Shown: positions 52,767-61,180, counted from the first letter of the stretch. The stretch is 64,000 bases of DNA from Flavihumibacter solisilvae (GCF_000814475.1 NZ_JSVC01000017.1:1-64000), one strand, 5' to 3'. Program-made: numbers and translations. The notes: a model not told the origin generated them from the letters alone.

Positions 52767-53879
52767 TCAGCGGCTCGTCTCTATTGACTGATAGGGGAGT
52801 CCTAATGCTGAAAAGCTTTCACCAATACGGTCAGGATGGGTGTCAGTAACCAGAACCTGGCCATCGTTTAACACACACACTTCATACAACAGGTTTTGCA
52901 TCCGTTGCTGGTCGAGTTTTTCGAAAACATCATCCAGCAAAAGAATGGGTGCGAAACCTTTTTTTTCCTTCAGCAACGAAAATTCCGCCAGCCGGAATGC
53001 AAAGAGCATGCTTTTCCGCTGTCCCTGCGAAGCGGTTTGCCGGAACATCTTGTCTTCCAGGGATATACTGATATCATCGCGGTGAATACCGGAGGTAGTG
53101 CGCTGTGAGGCGATGTCCCGGTCGCGGTTACGGCGAAGTAATGATTGCCAGTCGCCTTGCTGCATAGGGCTTTCGTATTGCATCCGGAGATCATACTGTT
53201 CCCCGGCAATTTTGATGTAACGGGTCGTTATTTCTTCCAGGAGTTGCCGGAGGTAAAGTGTACGTTTTTCAAATACATAACTGGCCGGAGAGTTCATCTG
53301 CTCGTCAATGATGCTGAGCAGCTCAAATTGCCTGGAGCGTTGTTCAGCCATCTGCTTTAACAGGCTGTTACGCTGCTGCAGCAGGCGGTTATATGTCATC
53401 AGGTGTACCAGGTAGTCGTGGTCGACCTGTGAAAACAGGGCATCCATAAAACGGCGTCTTTCTTCGCTTCCGCCGGTGATGATCTGGACATCATCGGGGG
53501 CTACCATAACAGCAGGAAACTGACCTATATGGTCGGCCATTTTCTCGCAGGGCATTTCGTTTACCCGGAACTCCTTTTTTCCATTTTCCCTTATTACCGC
53601 ACTGACATCGTAGGTTTCTTCCTGCCGTACAAAGCGGCCTGAAATCCTCATGCCCTGGGCTCCGCCATAAACGAGTTGGGCATCGGATTTCTGGAAATAA
53701 CTTTTGGTGAAACACAGGAAATAAATGGCGTCGAGGAGGTTGGTCTTTCCGGTACCGTTCCGGCCTGTAATTCCGGTAACCCTTTCCGGGAAAGTCCAGG
53801 ATTGCCCGAGATAATTCTTATACTGAAAAACTGATATGTTTTGGAGAGATAACAAATTGGCTGCAATATATTTCCACAT
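52767..53879 (-). CDS. recF: DNA replication and repair protein RecF
   Basis: An SMC-like ATPase that helps load RecA at stalled forks and gaps. From ATG 53879 the protein has 370 residues, normal for RecF; a GTG six bases upstream is a possible alternative. The N-terminus ISVFQYKNYLGQSWTF matches the family's NFRNY region, Walker A GRNGTGKT is at 39-46, the signature is SQGQRKSMLFAFRLAEF and Walker B is APILLLDDVFEKLD. It diverges from pdhA and precedes the DUF721 gene on the same strand. It is unlinked here from dnaA/dnaN. Confidence 0.95.
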   Translation of the reverse strand: MWKYIAANLLSLQNISVFQYKNYLGQSWTFPERVTGITGRNGTGKTNLLDAIYFLCFTKSYFQKSDAQLVYGGAQGMRISGRFVRQEETYDVSAVIRENGKKEFRVNEMPCEKMADHIGQFPAVMVAPDDVQIITGGSEERRRFMDALFSQVDHDYLVHLMTYNRLLQQRNSLLKQMAEQRSRQFELLSIIDEQMNSPASYVFEKRTLYLRQLLEEITTRYIKIAGEQYDLRMQYESPMQQGDWQSLLRRNRDRDIASQRTTSGIHRDDISISLEDKMFRQTASQGQRKSMLFAFRLAEFSLLKEKKGFAPILLLDDVFEKLDQQRMQNLLYEVCVLNDGQVLVTDTHPDRIGESFSALGLPYQSIETSR

Positions 53880-53901
53880 TTTCACATTATGCCTTTTCCC
53901 T

Positions 53902-53909
53902 TATCTTTG
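53902..53909 (+). promoter_or_regulatory. Predicted -7 box of pdhA
   Basis: TATCTTTG matches TAnnTTTG and ends 20 nt before the GTG at 53930. The region upstream is T-rich but shows no exact TTTG at the right distance. Confidence 0.5.
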
Positions 53910-53929
53910 CCCGGCTCAAAACTAATCAC

Positions 53930-54925
53930 GTGGCAACAAAATTTTCAAAGGAGACCTACCTGTACTGGTACGAACTGATGCTTTTGATCCGTCAGTTTGA
54001 ACTTAAAGCAGAAGAGAAATACAAAATGGAAGGCAAGATCCGCGGTTTTTTCCATGCCTATGTTGGGCAGGAAGCTATTGCTGCGGGTTGTATGACCGCC
54101 ACCAAACCCGAAGACGCTTTTATCACTGCTTACCGCGACCACGGTCTGGCACTTGCAAAAGGAATTAGTGCGAAGTCCTGTATGGCTGAACTGTATGGTA
54201 AAGCTACAGGTTGTGCAAAGGGTAAGGGTGGAAGCATGCACTTCTTCGGAGTAAAAGAGCGCTTTTTCGGTGGACATGGAATTGTAGGCGCTCAGATTGG
54301 TACCGGGGCAGGTATTGCCTTTGCTGAAAAATATAAAGGTACTGATGCTGTTTGCCTCACATATTTCGGTGATGGCGCTGCCCGGCAGGGTATGCTTCAC
54401 GAAACTTTTAACCTGGCAATGCTCTGGAAACTGCCGGTTATCTTCATTTGTGAAAACAACAATTACGCCATGGGAACTTCCGTTGAGCGGACTTCCAATG
54501 TTGTAGATATTTATAAACTGGCCGACGCTTACGAAATGCCTGCAGATTCCATCGATGGTATGAGTGCGGAAGCTGTACATGAAAGCGTTGCCCGCGCGGT
54601 AAAACGTGCCCGCGAAGGTGATGGTCCGACCCTGATTGAAATCAAAACTTACCGTTATAAAGGCCACTCTATTTCTGACCCGCAGAAATATCGGACAAAA
54701 GAAGAAGTGGAAGAGTATAAGCAGCGTGACCCGATCGAACTGGTTCTCCAGACTATCCTGACTAATAAATTTGCTACCCAGGAAGAGATAGATGCAATCA
54801 ATAAGCGTGTGGAAGCGGAAGTTGAAGAGTCTGTGAAATTCGCTGAGGAAAGTCCATGGCCTGATGATAGCGAAGTGCTCAAAGATATTTATATTGACCA
54901 GAATTACCCCTTTATCGTTGATTAA
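53930..54925 (+). CDS. pdhA: Pyruvate dehydrogenase E1 component, alpha subunit
   Basis: Thiamine-diphosphate enzyme subunit that, with E1 beta, decarboxylates pyruvate and acetylates lipoyl-E2. The 331-residue length is typical. The ThDP motif runs from GDGA (147-150) to ENNNYA (175-180), and the substrate-site segments RDHGLALAKG and GKGGSMHFF are intact. The start is GTG at 53930, supported by the promoter box. E1 beta is not adjacent and must be encoded elsewhere, a common arrangement in Bacteroidota. A branched-chain 2-oxoacid E1 alpha is the alternative, but the sequence pattern fits pyruvate dehydrogenase better. Confidence 0.92.
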   Translation: MATKFSKETYLYWYELMLLIRQFELKAEEKYKMEGKIRGFFHAYVGQEAIAAGCMTATKPEDAFITAYRDHGLALAKGISAKSCMAELYGKATGCAKGKGGSMHFFGVKERFFGGHGIVGAQIGTGAGIAFAEKYKGTDAVCLTYFGDGAARQGMLHETFNLAMLWKLPVIFICENNNYAMGTSVERTSNVVDIYKLADAYEMPADSIDGMSAEAVHESVARAVKRAREGDGPTLIEIKTYRYKGHSISDPQKYRTKEEVEEYKQRDPIELVLQTILTNKFATQEEIDAINKRVEAEVEESVKFAEESPWPDDSEVLKDIYIDQNYPFIVD

Positions 54926-54945
54926 TCAAATCGTACAAAATTATC

Positions 54946-55629
54946 ATGGCTGATATCAAGAATACCCAAGCAGAACCGGTAGAATCAAATGAAGCAGTAG
55001 ACAGAGTGACCGGCTTCTGGCAAAAGAACAGCAAAAACATACTTATCGGTCTTGCCATAATTGTAGTGGCAAGCGCCGGTATAGCAGGATACAAACATTT
55101 CGTTTCAGGGCCCAAACTGGAAAAAGCCAATGAGGCCATTTTTCGTGCAGAGAGTTATTTCCGAATGGATTCGCTGCAGGTTGCTTTGAATGGCGACGGA
55201 ACCAATCCTGGTTTCCTGAAGATCATGGACAAGTACAGTGGTACTCCCGCGGCTAACCTTTCGCGTTTTTATGCCGGGGCCAGTTACCTTCGCCTTGGTG
55301 ATTTCAAAAATGCAGAAAAGTATCTGAAAGACTTCTCAACTGACGCGGTTCAGGTGAATGCCAGGGCAAAAGGTCTTTTAGCGGATACCTATGCAGAACA
55401 GGGCAAAAAAGAGGAAGCAGCAAAATTGTATCTTGAAGCTGCACAAGCTTTTGAAAAAGACGAATTCAATTCTGCCGAATACCTGTTCCGTGCGGGCTAT
55501 CTTTATGAGAGCCTCGGTAAGAACAAGGAAGCGATCGACGCATTCAGGCAGATTAAACAAAAATACCCCCGCACAGAAAGAGGATTTGAAATTGATAAGT
55601 ACCTCGCCAGGTTGGGTGAAACAGAATAA
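54946..55629 (+). CDS. Membrane-anchored tetratricopeptide repeat protein
   Basis: A 227-residue protein with a cytoplasmic N-terminus (1-29), one membrane helix (about 30-49, NILIGLAIIVVASAGIAGY) and a periplasmic tail of about four TPR units, for example SRFYAGASYLRLGDFKNAEKY, AKGLLADTYAEQGKKEEAAKLY and YLFRAGYLYESLGKNKEAIDAF. The layout is that of YfgM/BamD-like assistants that bind partner proteins in the envelope. It lies 20 bp after pdhA and 12 bp before ribH, which suggests one transcript. Partners are unknown. Confidence 0.85.
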   Translation: MADIKNTQAEPVESNEAVDRVTGFWQKNSKNILIGLAIIVVASAGIAGYKHFVSGPKLEKANEAIFRAESYFRMDSLQVALNGDGTNPGFLKIMDKYSGTPAANLSRFYAGASYLRLGDFKNAEKYLKDFSTDAVQVNARAKGLLADTYAEQGKKEEAAKLYLEAAQAFEKDEFNSAEYLFRAGYLYESLGKNKEAIDAFRQIKQKYPRTERGFEIDKYLARLGETE

Positions 55630-55641
55630 ATATTCTTTTGT

Positions 55642-56142
55642 ATGGCGAATACAGGTAATATTAACTTATTACAACTCGATACAGGCATTCTTCCGAAGGA
55701 TGCCTGTATTGTTATGGTCAAAACAGAATGGAACGCTGAGATAATTGATGAACTGGAAGCAGGTTGCCTCCGCGTATTTTCTGCAAACGGGCTGGATCGC
55801 ATTACAACCCTTACAGTTCCCGGGGCGGTTGAGATTCCGTTCGCGGTCAAAAGCTATTGGGAAACAAAAAAATACCTTGACGACCGGCCGCATGCATTTA
55901 TTGCACTCGGTTGTGTGATCAGGGGTGATACGCCGCATTTCGAATATGTGTGTCAGGCAGTAACTCATGGCATTTCCCAGCTTAACCTCACCCTGCCGAT
56001 CCCTGTGATCTTTGGAGTTCTCACCGTCAATAACGATGAACAGGCAAAAGAAAGGATAGGAGGGAAACATGGTCATAAGGGTGAAGAAGCAGCCATAACC
56101 GCAATTAAGATGATCGCACTTCAGCGAAGTTTTAAAAAATAA
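55642..56142 (+). CDS. ribH: 6,7-Dimethyl-8-ribityllumazine synthase
   Basis: Penultimate enzyme of riboflavin synthesis, condensing the ribityl-aminouracil with 3,4-dihydroxy-2-butanone 4-phosphate; it usually forms 60-mers or pentamers. The 166-residue protein has VPGAVEIPFAVK, GCVIRGDTPHFEYVC and FGVLTVNNDEQAKERIGG, with the catalytic His in DTPHFEY. No FMN riboswitch was seen upstream, where the gene is separated by only 12 bp from the TPR gene. Other rib genes are not in the window. Confidence 0.96.
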   Translation: MANTGNINLLQLDTGILPKDACIVMVKTEWNAEIIDELEAGCLRVFSANGLDRITTLTVPGAVEIPFAVKSYWETKKYLDDRPHAFIALGCVIRGDTPHFEYVCQAVTHGISQLNLTLPIPVIFGVLTVNNDEQAKERIGGKHGHKGEEAAITAIKMIALQRSFKK

Positions 56143-56145
56143 CCA

Positions 56146-56868
56146 TTGAACGTACAGCTTTTCATACCCTGTTTTGTGGACCAGCTCTTTCCACAGACCG
56201 CCTTTAACATGATTAAAGTCCTGGAAAAAGCTGGCTGTACCGTTTCCTACAACCCTGAACAAACCTGTTGCGGTCAACCCGCGTACAATGCCGGGTTCTG
56301 GGAGGAAAGCAAAACGGTGTGCGAGAAGTTTGTCCGCGAGACCAAAGGAATCGACGACCTGGTGGTTGCACCTAGTGCTTCCTGTGCAGGTTTTATCAGG
56401 AACTACTATCCGAAAATATTTGACAATTCATCCCTGCACAACGATGTGAAGGATCTGCGGATGCGGACATATGAATTTTCGGAGTTCCTGGTGAACGTGT
56501 TGAAAGTGGAAAAGCTGGGCGCCCGACTTCAGGTTAAAGCAACTTATCACGATTCCTGTGCAGCGCTACGTGAATGCAGGATCAAGGAGGAACCCAGAAA
56601 ATTGCTGGCTAATGTAGCAGGACTTGAAATTGTGGAAATGAATGACGTGGAGACCTGTTGCGGTTTTGGAGGTACTTTCGCAGTTAAATATGCACCTATT
56701 TCTGTCGGTATGGCTGATCAGAAAGTAAGTAATGCGCTTCAGACCGGTGCCACTCATATTGTTTCAACTGACCTGTCTTGCCTGATGCATCTCGAAGGGT
56801 ACATCCGTCAAAACAACCTGCCGATTAAAACCATGCATATTGCTGACGTGCTGGCGACAGGGTGGTAG
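56146..56868 (+). CDS. LutA-like (Fe-S)-binding CCG-domain protein
   Basis: A 240-residue soluble protein with two CCG domains (CCGQP at 41-45 and CCGFGG from 171), the pattern of LutA/GlcF/YkgE subunits. LutA works with LutB and LutC to oxidise L-lactate to pyruvate. Neither partner lies nearby, so this is an orphan here. The start is TTG at 56146, 3 bp after the ribH stop, and the first residues NVQLFIPCFVDQLFP match the family N-terminus exactly. Lactate use is the best guess but is not supported by context. Confidence 0.85.
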   Translation: MNVQLFIPCFVDQLFPQTAFNMIKVLEKAGCTVSYNPEQTCCGQPAYNAGFWEESKTVCEKFVRETKGIDDLVVAPSASCAGFIRNYYPKIFDNSSLHNDVKDLRMRTYEFSEFLVNVLKVEKLGARLQVKATYHDSCAALRECRIKEEPRKLLANVAGLEIVEMNDVETCCGFGGTFAVKYAPISVGMADQKVSNALQTGATHIVSTDLSCLMHLEGYIRQNNLPIKTMHIADVLATGW

Positions 56869-56903
56869 TTATTTCTAAACTGCTAAATCAACTCCATATC
56901 ATT

Positions 56904-57314
56904 ATGGCATATTGGCTTGTTAAATCGGAACCTTTCAAATACAGCTGGGAGCAGTTTGAAAAAGACAAGAAGACTATGTGGGACGGAGTAAGAAATTATG
57001 CCGCCCGCAACAACCTGCGCTCAATGAAGAAGGGCGACAAAGTCCTTTATTATCATAGTAACGAAGGTCTTGAAATCGTAGGCATTGCACAGGTAGCGAA
57101 AGAAGCATACCAGGATCCTACAACGACAGAAGATGCATGGGTTGTCGTTGACCTTAAACCTGTAAAACGTTTGGCCAAATCCGTTAGCCTTACTGAAGTA
57201 AAGTCAGACAAAAGACTGGAAAATATGGCGTTGATAAGACTTGGCAGACTCAGCGTTCAGCCGGTCACAGATGATGAATGGAAGATTATCATGCAACTGG
57301 CAGGCGAAAAATAG
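56904..57314 (+). CDS. EVE domain-containing protein
   Basis: A 136-residue single-domain protein of the EVE/PUA-like fold, whose members recognise modified bases in RNA or DNA. The family pattern is complete: MAYWLVKSEP (1-10), MWDGVRNYAARNNLRSM, GDKVLYYHS and a late EVKSDKRLENMALIRLGRLSVQPV. The start at 56904 is chosen because MAYWLVKSEP is the conserved N-terminus; the frame extends back to 56862 without similarity. It lies 35 bp after the LutA-like gene and 47 bp before the sirtuin. The modified base it reads is not predictable. Confidence 0.9.
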   Translation: MAYWLVKSEPFKYSWEQFEKDKKTMWDGVRNYAARNNLRSMKKGDKVLYYHSNEGLEIVGIAQVAKEAYQDPTTTEDAWVVVDLKPVKRLAKSVSLTEVKSDKRLENMALIRLGRLSVQPVTDDEWKIIMQLAGEK

Positions 57315-57361
57315 CCTGTGCTGCATGGTGCCCGGCAAATAACAGCTTCGTACATTTAAAT

Positions 57362-58057
57362 ATGAATAAGAAGAAGCTTGTTGTATTGACAGGAGCGGGC
57401 ATCAGTGCGGAAAGCGGATTGAAAACATTCCGCGACAGTGATGGCCTCTGGGAAGGATATGATATTGAAGAAGTAGCTACTCCACGCGCGTGGAAACGCG
57501 ATCCGGCATTGGTGCTTGACTTCTACAACATGCGACGTAAAAATGTGCTCGCGGCAGAACCTAACAAAGCCCACCAGATCCTTGCATCATTCCAGGACAA
57601 ATTTGACGTTCACATTATTACCCAGAATATCGATGATCTGCATGAAAGGGCCGGTTCATACAGTGTGCTTCACTTGCATGGAGAAATACTCAAAATGAGA
57701 AGTGACCAGGACCCGGCGCTTGTGCAGGAGATCCGGTCAGATATGATTTATGGCGCCTTGGCCCCTGATGGTCATGCCTGGAGACCTGATGTGGTGTGGT
57801 TTGAGGAACCTGTCCCACGAATCAGCCAGGCAGTGCCAATAGTTAGAAGTGCAGATATTTTCCTAGTCGTAGGAACATCCTTGCTTGTTTATCCGGCAGC
57901 CGGCCTGGTCGATTATGCGCCTCATGACATCCCCAGGTATATCGTGGATAAGAAGATTCCCTATGCGGGATCAATGTCGAATTTACATGCCATTGAAGGA
58001 CCTGCGACTGAAGGGATGGCAAGACTTGCTGAGATGCTGAACAAGAACGACATTTAG
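57362..58057 (+). CDS. NAD-dependent deacylase (sirtuin) without a zinc-cysteine module
   Basis: A 231-residue SIR2-family enzyme that removes acyl groups from lysine using NAD+. The NAD motif is GAGISAESGLKTFRDS (11-26), followed by TQNIDDLHERAG (88-99) and the catalytic H106 in HLHGEI. Y55 and R58 form the YxxR pair that in SIRT5 and CobB favours succinyl- and malonyl-lysine. No cysteine at all occurs between residues 107 and 150, where classical sirtuins have the four zinc ligands. The start ATG 57362 gives the canonical N-terminus KKKLVVLTGAG; the frame extends back to 57278 without similarity. It is probably co-transcribed with the EVE gene. Confidence 0.9.
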   Translation: MNKKKLVVLTGAGISAESGLKTFRDSDGLWEGYDIEEVATPRAWKRDPALVLDFYNMRRKNVLAAEPNKAHQILASFQDKFDVHIITQNIDDLHERAGSYSVLHLHGEILKMRSDQDPALVQEIRSDMIYGALAPDGHAWRPDVVWFEEPVPRISQAVPIVRSADIFLVVGTSLLVYPAAGLVDYAPHDIPRYIVDKKIPYAGSMSNLHAIEGPATEGMARLAEMLNKNDI

Positions 58058-58103
58058 TTTTTCACTAACAGGACCAGACAAAATAATCCCTTCTATTTGC
58101 AAC

Positions 58104-59408
58104 ATGAAGATCCCGCCTTCCCTTTTAATACTCTTGTTTAGTTATTCATCTTCCGCCCAGTTGCCTTCCTCTTTGATCCAGCTGAAGCAACATGTAGCAA
58201 TAAAAGGTGACAGCCTGCCCGCTGGACAGGGTATTTATGATGCTAAAGGACTTCATTACCTGATACCCGTTTACAGGTGGGTGAAAAATACAGGGGAACA
58301 GGTTCAAATGATGAAGCCGGAACAATACTCTGCTTTATGCCGTGATCTTGCATTTGCCGGAGATTACACCTCGGCACCCGGCATTGGCCGGCTCCGATAT
58401 GACTCGATGCCAAAGGAAGGTTATGACGACGCTCATCATTATGTTGACACTATGAAATCGGTAATGTTTCGGCCGGCAGCCAACTATATCCTCAATAGAG
58501 CCGCGGGGGAACAGGTAATTATGTTTAACGAATCGGCTCGCCAACCGATGCACCGGATTTTTCTGATGACCTTATTGCGACCATTGTATGAGGCGGGGTT
58601 TCGCTACCTTGCGATGGAAATGCTGCAAAACCGGGGCGTCCGTTCTATAACTGAAATGGATATGCGGGCCGGCTTTCTGGCTGCCGAACCCAATGCAGGC
58701 GAGTTAATCAGGAATGCTCTTGCACTGGGTTTCCAGGTTATTCCATATGAAGATACGGCGGCTCACAAGCATACCACATTGGGGAGAGACATCATTAGAG
58801 CAAATCAGCTCGCAACTATAATCAAAAAAGACTCCGGAGCACGAATTGTAGTGTTGGCAGGAGGGGTGCAGGTCAGTGAAAACAAGCTCAATGAAGATTT
58901 CGTACCCCTGGCTGCAGCATTCAGGCAGCAAACCGGTATTGACCCTTTTACCATCGATCAAACCGAACTCTCTCCTGGCAGTACATTTGAATATGGGCGC
59001 GTCTTTTATAGCGAGTTGCAGTCATCGCGGAAATTTAAAGAACCCGTGATCGCCTTTCGCAATAATTTACCTGTCAGTCTGCTCGAAAATGATATGTATG
59101 ATATACAGGTGATCCATCCTGCCCAGGAATTGAAATACAACCGGCCCACCTGGTTGTCTGCAAACGGCAAACGTCTGGCTACGGCTGTCCGTCCAACTGA
59201 AAAGATGTTATATTTTGTGCAGGCTTACTATGCAAATGAAATGGAAACCAGGTCACTTCCACTTCTTGTACCGGCTGATCAGACATATGTTACAGGTTCT
59301 GACGGGTATTACTGGTTGTATTTGTCCCCCGCAAAGTATAAGCTTGTGCTACGGGATATCAATTATGCCATTCTTTCGGTGAAAGACCTGGATGTTACTC
59401 CACTCTGA
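58104..59408 (+). CDS. Secreted protein, possibly erythromycin-esterase/ChaN-like
   Basis: A 434-residue protein with signal peptide (about 1-19, ending SSAQ). The stretch VIMFNESARQPMHRIFLM with LAMEML and the later TLGRDIIRANQLATIIKKDSGARIVVLAGG resemble the Ere/ChaN superfamily, in which the first motif is GExH and the last ends in a His. Here the first motif reads NES with the His eight residues after the Ser's region, and the last reads GGVQVSE with no His, so the active site seems altered. The C-terminal ~110 residues, including YWLYLSPAKYKLVLRD, look like a separate beta domain. It starts 46 bp after the sirtuin. The function is unknown and the superfamily call tentative. Confidence 0.6.
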   Translation: MKIPPSLLILLFSYSSSAQLPSSLIQLKQHVAIKGDSLPAGQGIYDAKGLHYLIPVYRWVKNTGEQVQMMKPEQYSALCRDLAFAGDYTSAPGIGRLRYDSMPKEGYDDAHHYVDTMKSVMFRPAANYILNRAAGEQVIMFNESARQPMHRIFLMTLLRPLYEAGFRYLAMEMLQNRGVRSITEMDMRAGFLAAEPNAGELIRNALALGFQVIPYEDTAAHKHTTLGRDIIRANQLATIIKKDSGARIVVLAGGVQVSENKLNEDFVPLAAAFRQQTGIDPFTIDQTELSPGSTFEYGRVFYSELQSSRKFKEPVIAFRNNLPVSLLENDMYDIQVIHPAQELKYNRPTWLSANGKRLATAVRPTEKMLYFVQAYYANEMETRSLPLLVPADQTYVTGSDGYYWLYLSPAKYKLVLRDINYAILSVKDLDVTPL

Positions 59409-59595
59409 ATGACACTTTGCAAATGACACCATAACTCTGGATCTTGCCGTCCTTGACATGACATTTGATATCCTTGACAAATATGGAGTCGAGATTGCGT
59501 ACAGTCTTGGAGACCTCTGTAACCGCATTCTGGATTGCATCTTCCAGTCCCTTTTCAGATGAGGCAATTACCTCGATGACTTTCACAATTGACAT
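59395..59595 (-). CDS. Dodecin family flavin-binding protein
   Basis: A 66-residue protein that assembles into hollow dodecamers and stores or buffers flavin. The dodecin pattern is clear: IVKVIEVIASSEKGLEDAIQ, a central NLDSIFVKDIKCHVKDGKI and a final strand of about ten residues ending RVE. The start at 59595 is the conserved Met; the frame runs back to 59670 without similarity. Its last 14 bp overlap the 3' end of the convergent gene. It is transcribed on the same strand as the small secreted protein upstream. Confidence 0.9.
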   Translation of the reverse strand: MSIVKVIEVIASSEKGLEDAIQNAVTEVSKTVRNLDSIFVKDIKCHVKDGKIQSYGVICKVSFRVE

Positions 59596-59623
59596 AGAAA
59601 ATCGTTTAAAGTTGAATGGATAT

Positions 59624-59938
59624 TTATTGCAGTAATTCAATATTGCCCAGTTCCATCGAGTTGTTATCAAAGAGGTCGATATCTGCTGTCAAATGGTCCT
59701 GGTAAGGAGCAATGGCATCGATCCAGACTCCATATACACCCGGCTTCACTTCCACATTCAACCGGGTTCCGGTTAAGGAAGCAGGAATAGTATCACCATT
59801 CCTGATCAGCCATACCTGACGGATGGCTTTTGCAGGGTGAATTTCCCCTTTGATGCTGCATACAGTTCTTTTTTTCGATGCCTCCAAAGTTGTAACAGCG
59901 GCTATGGTACAAAGAAGTACCCAGGTTGATTTGGTCAT
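59624..59938 (-). CDS. Small secreted protein of unknown function
   Basis: A 104-residue protein that I do not recognise. From ATG 59938 it begins with a likely signal peptide (KSTWVLLCTIAAVTTLEAS, about 3-21), then a beta-rich domain with IKGEIHPAKAIRQVWLIRNGD, GVYGVWIDAIAPYQDH and a final ELGNIELLQ. The pattern of short strands and a PGVY turn resembles carboxypeptidase-regulatory-like or transthyretin-like folds, which is only an impression. A longer frame to 59992 lacks a signal at its N-terminus. It lies 28 bp upstream of dodecin and 89 bp downstream of the GYF-like gene on the same strand. Confidence 0.6.
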   Translation of the reverse strand: MTKSTWVLLCTIAAVTTLEASKKRTVCSIKGEIHPAKAIRQVWLIRNGDTIPASLTGTRLNVEVKPGVYGVWIDAIAPYQDHLTADIDLFDNNSMELGNIELLQ

Positions 59939-60027
59939 ATTTCCGGTTTCTATGCTAACGGTTAAGCATATTTGAAGGTGTAAGTTATCCAAGCATCATG
60001 CCAAAGCAGCCCGCCATTGGACAATTG

Positions 60028-61029
60028 TCACTTACTTAATATGCCATTAATGCCCGTTATTCTTGTTTGAAATGCCGTACCTCTGTTGGTTTCGGGAATG
60101 CTAAGGGTTATTGTACTGTTTGCATTGAGCACAGGTATGGTAATGTATTCGGAATGGTGCAATTGCCGGTTCCGTTTCAGGAAATCCACGGCTATAACAA
60201 CATTCTGTAATTGTTCACTACCATTATTGGACACCCTAAGTGACAGCCCCGTAATGCCTCCAAAGAAGCCGACACTGAATCCAGTAGCTTTGACGTCAAT
60301 ATACCTTCGCAAGGATGCAAAACGAAGTGACGGATTAGGTGGGAGAGATGGAACAGGGTCAATGGATTTCCGGGGGCGTGCGACAACAGGTGCCGCATCA
60401 TTTTTACTGATAAGCTGGATTATTGCCGGCTCGTCCACAGAAGACTCCGCCGGTGCAGGGGCTGGTTCAATCCCGGGAACCTGGACTTTGACATTGACAG
60501 GATCGGTTCTCTCTGCCAGAAATGCTTTTTTATAAGTGCCGAAAAAGACTCCGCCAGAAATAAGGATCAAAAATGCTGCGGTAAGGGAAGCCAGGTAACT
60601 CTTCTTATGCAACTGGGAAAAGGTATAGGAAGAAGCGCCGGTATAATATTGGCTTTCCGGCAGGTAACTGTCTGTGCCGTTTTCCATCAGAACCGAGTGC
60701 AGGGACGGCGCGTTTTGCCGGACTTCAGCAATTGCGGTCCTTGCAGGAAGAATAACCGTTACATATCTCGTTTGGGGAATATTCTGTACAGAACGGGGCT
60801 TTTTTTCTGCAGATGCTTGAGAAGGAGGTGTATGGAACTGCACGTACAAGTCGTCAGTAACGGCAGGCGCGTAATTTCTGAATTCCTCGATTTCTGCAGG
60901 ATACTTCCAGGATGCGCTTTTGCCGTCCGCCCATACCAGGTCATGGGCTTTCAGTCCCAGTTCCACGAGTTCCTGCCAGCCGTAAGGGCCGGTCTCCTTA
61001 TTATCTCGCAACAATTTGTACTGTTGCAT
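60028..61029 (-). CDS. GYF_2/DUF4339-like protein with one membrane helix
   Basis: A 333-residue protein. Its N-terminus YKLLRDNKETGPYGWQEL with LVWADGKSASW (about 4-41) is a GYF_2-type domain, a small module that binds proline-rich peptides. A linker with Pro/Ser/Lys leads to a single membrane helix (about 144-165), then a Pro/Ala-rich stretch (about 185-235) and a C-terminal beta domain (about 240-333; SVGFFGGITGLSLRVSNNGS). It should place the GYF domain in the cytoplasm and the beta domain outside. The neighbouring secreted gene may be co-transcribed. Function unknown. Confidence 0.7.
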   Translation of the reverse strand: MQQYKLLRDNKETGPYGWQELVELGLKAHDLVWADGKSASWKYPAEIEEFRNYAPAVTDDLYVQFHTPPSQASAEKKPRSVQNIPQTRYVTVILPARTAIAEVRQNAPSLHSVLMENGTDSYLPESQYYTGASSYTFSQLHKKSYLASLTAAFLILISGGVFFGTYKKAFLAERTDPVNVKVQVPGIEPAPAPAESSVDEPAIIQLISKNDAAPVVARPRKSIDPVPSLPPNPSLRFASLRRYIDVKATGFSVGFFGGITGLSLRVSNNGSEQLQNVVIAVDFLKRNRQLHHSEYITIPVLNANSTITLSIPETNRGTAFQTRITGINGILSK

Positions 61030-61172
61030 TGTCCGTCTATTAACTGTTAAATAAAGTTGGGCAGGGGTTGTGTCTGGTCGGGGCTATAAAAGTACAAAAA
61101 GGCATTGGATAACGCGTGGAAAAAAAGGACCAAATTTGGCCGTTTGGATAAGGTTTTGACACCTAAAAACGG

Positions 61173-61180
61173 TAGATTTG
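61173..61180 (+). promoter_or_regulatory. Predicted -7 box of gyrA
   Basis: TAGATTTG matches TAnnTTTG and ends 65 nt before the gyrA ATG at 61246. A TTTG at 61143-61146 is a possible -33 element but is 26 bp away, longer than usual. Confidence 0.4.

Noticed and set aside
53945-54667. 240-codon minus-strand open frame opposite pdhA
   Set aside because: pdhA has full family motifs; the antisense frame has no start signal or domain.
55630-55641. FMN riboswitch before ribH
   Set aside because: The gap to the preceding gene is only 12 bp, too small for an aptamer.
55669-56277. 202-codon minus-strand open frame opposite ribH and the LutA-like gene
   Set aside because: Spans two well-supported genes on the other strand and shows no family motif.
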